Shown piece after piece: positions 38,887-40,639 of a stretch of 40,639 nucleotides of DNA. The position numbers were made by a program, and so were the translations under genes. The notes beneath the pieces were generated by a model that saw only the letters and a program-made list of their open reading frames with translations, was not told where the DNA came from and searched no databases. This DNA comes from Natronolimnohabitans innermongolicus JCM 12255 (GTDB taxonomy: Archaea > Halobacteriota > Halobacteria > Halobacteriales > Natrialbaceae), in assembly GCF_000337215.1 (NCBI RefSeq), contig NZ_AOHZ01000106.1, positions 1 to 40,639 of the forward strand, written 5' to 3'. Numbering within the stretch: position 1 is the first letter of the stretch; each line of letters begins with the position of its first letter.

Positions 38887-38908
38887 ACTCACTATCTCTG
38901 AGTGATAG
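38887..38908. promoter_or_regulatory. Interleaved inverted repeats upstream of the PhiH1-like gene (candidate operator)
   Basis: ACTCA (38887-38891) and TGAGT (38899-38903) form one dyad, and CTATC (38892-38896) with GATAG (38904-38908) forms another overlapping it. They lie 32-53 nt upstream of ATG 38940, just ahead of the TATATT box (38915-38920). This could be a site for the repressor-like protein encoded downstream. Confidence 0.4.
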
Positions 38909-38939
38909 CGCATCTATATTGTCTGTAAGATAAGAGATA

Positions 38940-39266
38940 ATGATCGAATCCTCACACATCGCAGGGAATATGAATACGGTCAGCAATACTGCGAGCGTGG
39001 TTCGACAACCTGCGGAGTGGATGCAGCCCGTCGACGACCGAATCCTCGAACTCTTCCGCGAGCACGGAAATCTCACTCCTGCGGCAGTCGAGGAATTCGG
39101 TGGTCCCTCGAGCAGCCACGCCAGCCGCAGGTGCAAGCAGTTAGCCCGGTACGGCCTTCTCGAGCAGATCGTGACTGGTCTCTATACGATCACCGAGGAG
39201 GGTGAGGCGTATCTCGATGAGGAGTTAGATGCGAGCGAACTCAAGGCGACTTCCGAGACTTCATAG
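38940..39266 (+). CDS. PhiH1-repressor-like winged-helix protein
   Basis: The 108-residue protein carries a winged helix: WMQPVDDRILELFREHGNLT, then AAVEEFGGPSSSHASRRCKQ, LARYGLLEQIVTGLYTITEE, and a GEAYLDEELDASEL end. This order is that of the haloarchaeal PhiH1 repressor family, which is common on viruses and plasmids. It probably binds an operator close to its own promoter. The start is ATG 38940 or, less likely, ATG 38970 (MNTVSNTASVV). The candidate operator lies between 38887 and 38908. Confidence 0.85.
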   Translation: MIESSHIAGNMNTVSNTASVVRQPAEWMQPVDDRILELFREHGNLTPAAVEEFGGPSSSHASRRCKQLARYGLLEQIVTGLYTITEEGEAYLDEELDASELKATSETS

Positions 39267-39889
39267 GACTTACCGAACAGTGATTGCGCTACTGTCGCTG
39301 CACTCCAAAGCGCGCTTGTGAACACGAACCAGCTCCATCCGAACGGTCTGTTCGTTAGTTCTGTAATATTGAGAGCAGAATATAGATAGAGAGGTCGAAT
39401 TGTCGGCGGTACACGGCAAAGAAAGATATGAACACAGAAAGTCCGCTCTCGTGTTCATATCCGAGAAATAATTCCTCACAACGTGCAACCGGCGGGAGAA
39501 GGGACAATAGTCGTGCCTCTGACTCAGTTGTCCGGAAGACATCGGGTAGACCGATGTCGGAGCTCCCATCCAATGGTGGTGTGTCAATCGGACAGGTTGA
39601 TCGGAGATCAAGCGCCTATCAACGTTGGAATGATCCCGATCAGTAGCGGGGGTTTACGAATGTCTCAGTTCGACGGAACCTGTCAAGCATGACAGTACTC
39701 CCATCCCCGCTAACTGTCGCTTTTGAACAAGGATGATTAAGCCTACTGATTTGGAATATAGGTTGGTTCACACAAGTATCGAGGTCTCGTGTGCATATTA
39801 GAGAAAGCAGATCTGTCGACGATCAACCGCCAGAGGGAGAAGAAAAGGAATGAGATATTGCCCTCTCAAACTCACTTAGCTAAATATTC
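39267..39889. other. Almost gene-free stretch with an inverted repeat
   Basis: This region of about 620 bases has no convincing gene. Several frames over 60 residues lack protein-like composition. The inverted repeat at 39425-39461 is the main feature. The base composition falls towards the AT-rich right end. Confidence 0.4.
39425..39461. repeat. Perfect 11-bp inverted repeat
   Basis: GATATGAACAC (39425-39435) and GTGTTCATATC (39451-39461) are exact reverse complements, 15 bases apart. It could form a stem-loop or be a site for a dimeric protein. No run of T follows, so a terminator is less likely. Confidence 0.6.
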
Positions 39890-40639
39890 CTATGACGGAA
39901 AGTCATCCATTTCTGACCCATAGCCACCTTGTGGCTCAAATTGATTCTCAACTGTTTCAAAAGCCATTTCGGATTTTTTGTCCGGCACCCTATTATTGAA
40001 AATCTTTGATTTAACACTTTGTTTTAAACCGGCTGTAGTATTACCTTGCTTATACATAGCTCTGAAATCACGGTTTTCATGTATATCGTCTGAATCGCCA
40101 TATTTGAGAATTCCAGCGTCTTTGGCAATTTCTAGCAACTCATCAGCCCGTTTATCAAACACAGTCTCCTTCTCTTCTCCCGAGGATCCAACTAAACACA
40201 AGTCTTTAAAGCGACCCACGAAATTCTCCCTGTTGAATTCTCGGGGTTCATCAACTTCACCATGTTGTTCTGTCAACAGAGACATTAGTGTCTCTTGGAG
40301 TGAAATCATCGGAGGAGCGTTCAATGATAAGTAGACATCTCGGTTCTTTGAATCTTTGTAGTCTATACCATCAACTAGCGGACCATGGAGTTTCCCGTGC
40401 TCAATTGTTCCATCTTCGTATTTGAGTACATATTCTTTCTCTGAATCCTCGTCATCATCTGGTTCATAGTCATCATCTACTGTGCAGATGGCATATTCAT
40501 TGGGTGCACCATGCTGAAGATGTCGAAATTGAACATCAGGATATTCCTCCTTCGCTCTTGTGTAGCACTTTGTTGATTTCACAGCGTTGCTTTGACAGCG
40601 TGTTTGAGCGCTTCTCTCCCTGGTTTTCGCAGTAACTTT
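39890..40639 (-). CDS. Unrecognised low-GC gene (N-terminus beyond window edge)
   Basis: The reading frame stays open from the stop at 39890 through to the window edge. A GTG at 40582 could start it, but codons upstream of that continue without a stop (TRERSAQTRCQSNAV), so the protein is probably longer. The visible part is about 249 residues and includes an acidic run (VDDDYEPDDDEDSEKE) and a Lys-rich end. I do not recognise a family. The base composition is much lower in GC than the genes of the glycan locus, and the codon use follows this, so it is likely acquired (virus, plasmid or integrated element). Confidence 0.7.
   Translation of the reverse strand, partial: KVTAKTRERSAQTRCQSNAVKSTKCYTRAKEEYPDVQFRHLQHGAPNEYAICTVDDDYEPDDDEDSEKEYVLKYEDGTIEHGKLHGPLVDGIDYKDSKNRDVYLSLNAPPMISLQETLMSLLTEQHGEVDEPREFNRENFVGRFKDLCLVGSSGEEKETVFDKRADELLEIAKDAGILKYGDSDDIHENRDFRAMYKQGNTTAGLKQSVKSKIFNNRVPDKKSEMAFETVENQFEPQGGYGSEMDDFPS

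Noticed and set aside
39270-39611. Minus-strand frame of 113 residues in the gene-free stretch
   Set aside because: It crosses the 11-bp inverted repeat and has an irregular composition unlike the acidic neighbours; no promoter is evident.
39770-39800. ORB-like match (ACACAAGTATCGAGG) near the right end
   Set aside because: Only short parts agree with the repeat (CACA, ATCGA, GTGT) and the spacing is wrong.

Overview
The window reads as haloarchaeal DNA: high GC, very acidic proteins, Tat rather than Sec signal peptides on the exported proteins, promoters that place a TATA-like box 26-34 nt upstream of the start codon (leaderless transcripts), a TFB gene and an Orc1/Cdc6 gene. The abundance of CTCGAG and the gene content would suit Natrialbales, but that is an inference. 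The replicon type (chromosome or megaplasmid) cannot be told from the window.

Region 1 (1 to about 29.2 kb) is a surface-glycan locus: two tandem DUF354 genes, a GT-B glycosyltransferase, an operon of Gfo/Idh/MocA oxidoreductase, DUF362 protein and SDR epimerase, a polysaccharide deacetylase, an AlkP-superfamily phosphodiesterase, a two-domain GNAT acetyltransferase, an ATP-grasp ligase, a PP-loop ATPase, a GT-C-like membrane protein, a Wzx-type flippase, and a zinc ribbon / methyltransferase / APH-kinase fusion. These parts fit making, modifying, flipping and assembling a lipid-linked or secreted glycan. A winged-helix gene overlapping a TumE-like gene (3.8-4.8 kb) looks like a toxin-antitoxin module inserted among them.

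Interleaved with the glycan genes is a family of Tat-exported right-handed beta-helix proteins (18.7, 20.2 and 25.5 kb). Two of them carry a C-terminal array of an unnamed domain of about 80-110 residues (three and five copies). A fourth gene (13.9 kb) encodes one such domain alone, without a signal peptide. All four share a promoter box. Between the second and third lies a scar made of a broken glycosyltransferase and a membrane-protein fragment. Several glycan genes share a non-standard box, ATAACAAA or ATTACAAA, at leaderless-promoter spacing.

Region 2 (29.6-36.5 kb) is informational: a winged-helix membrane protein, TFB, a 58-residue conserved small protein, then an Orc1/Cdc6 gene flanked on both sides by six near-identical 22-bp origin-recognition-box-like repeats plus a degenerate one. 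This is a candidate replication origin. A complete IS200/IS605-type element (TnpA and TnpB, end hairpins, probable omegaRNA) is inserted inside the repeat field.

Region 3 (36.6-40.6 kb) is accessory: a coiled-coil protein with a pentapeptide-repeat tail, an acidic repeat protein overlapping a small upstream gene, a PhiH1-repressor-like winged-helix protein, an almost gene-free stretch with a perfect 11-bp inverted repeat, and a low-GC unrecognised gene running off the right edge.
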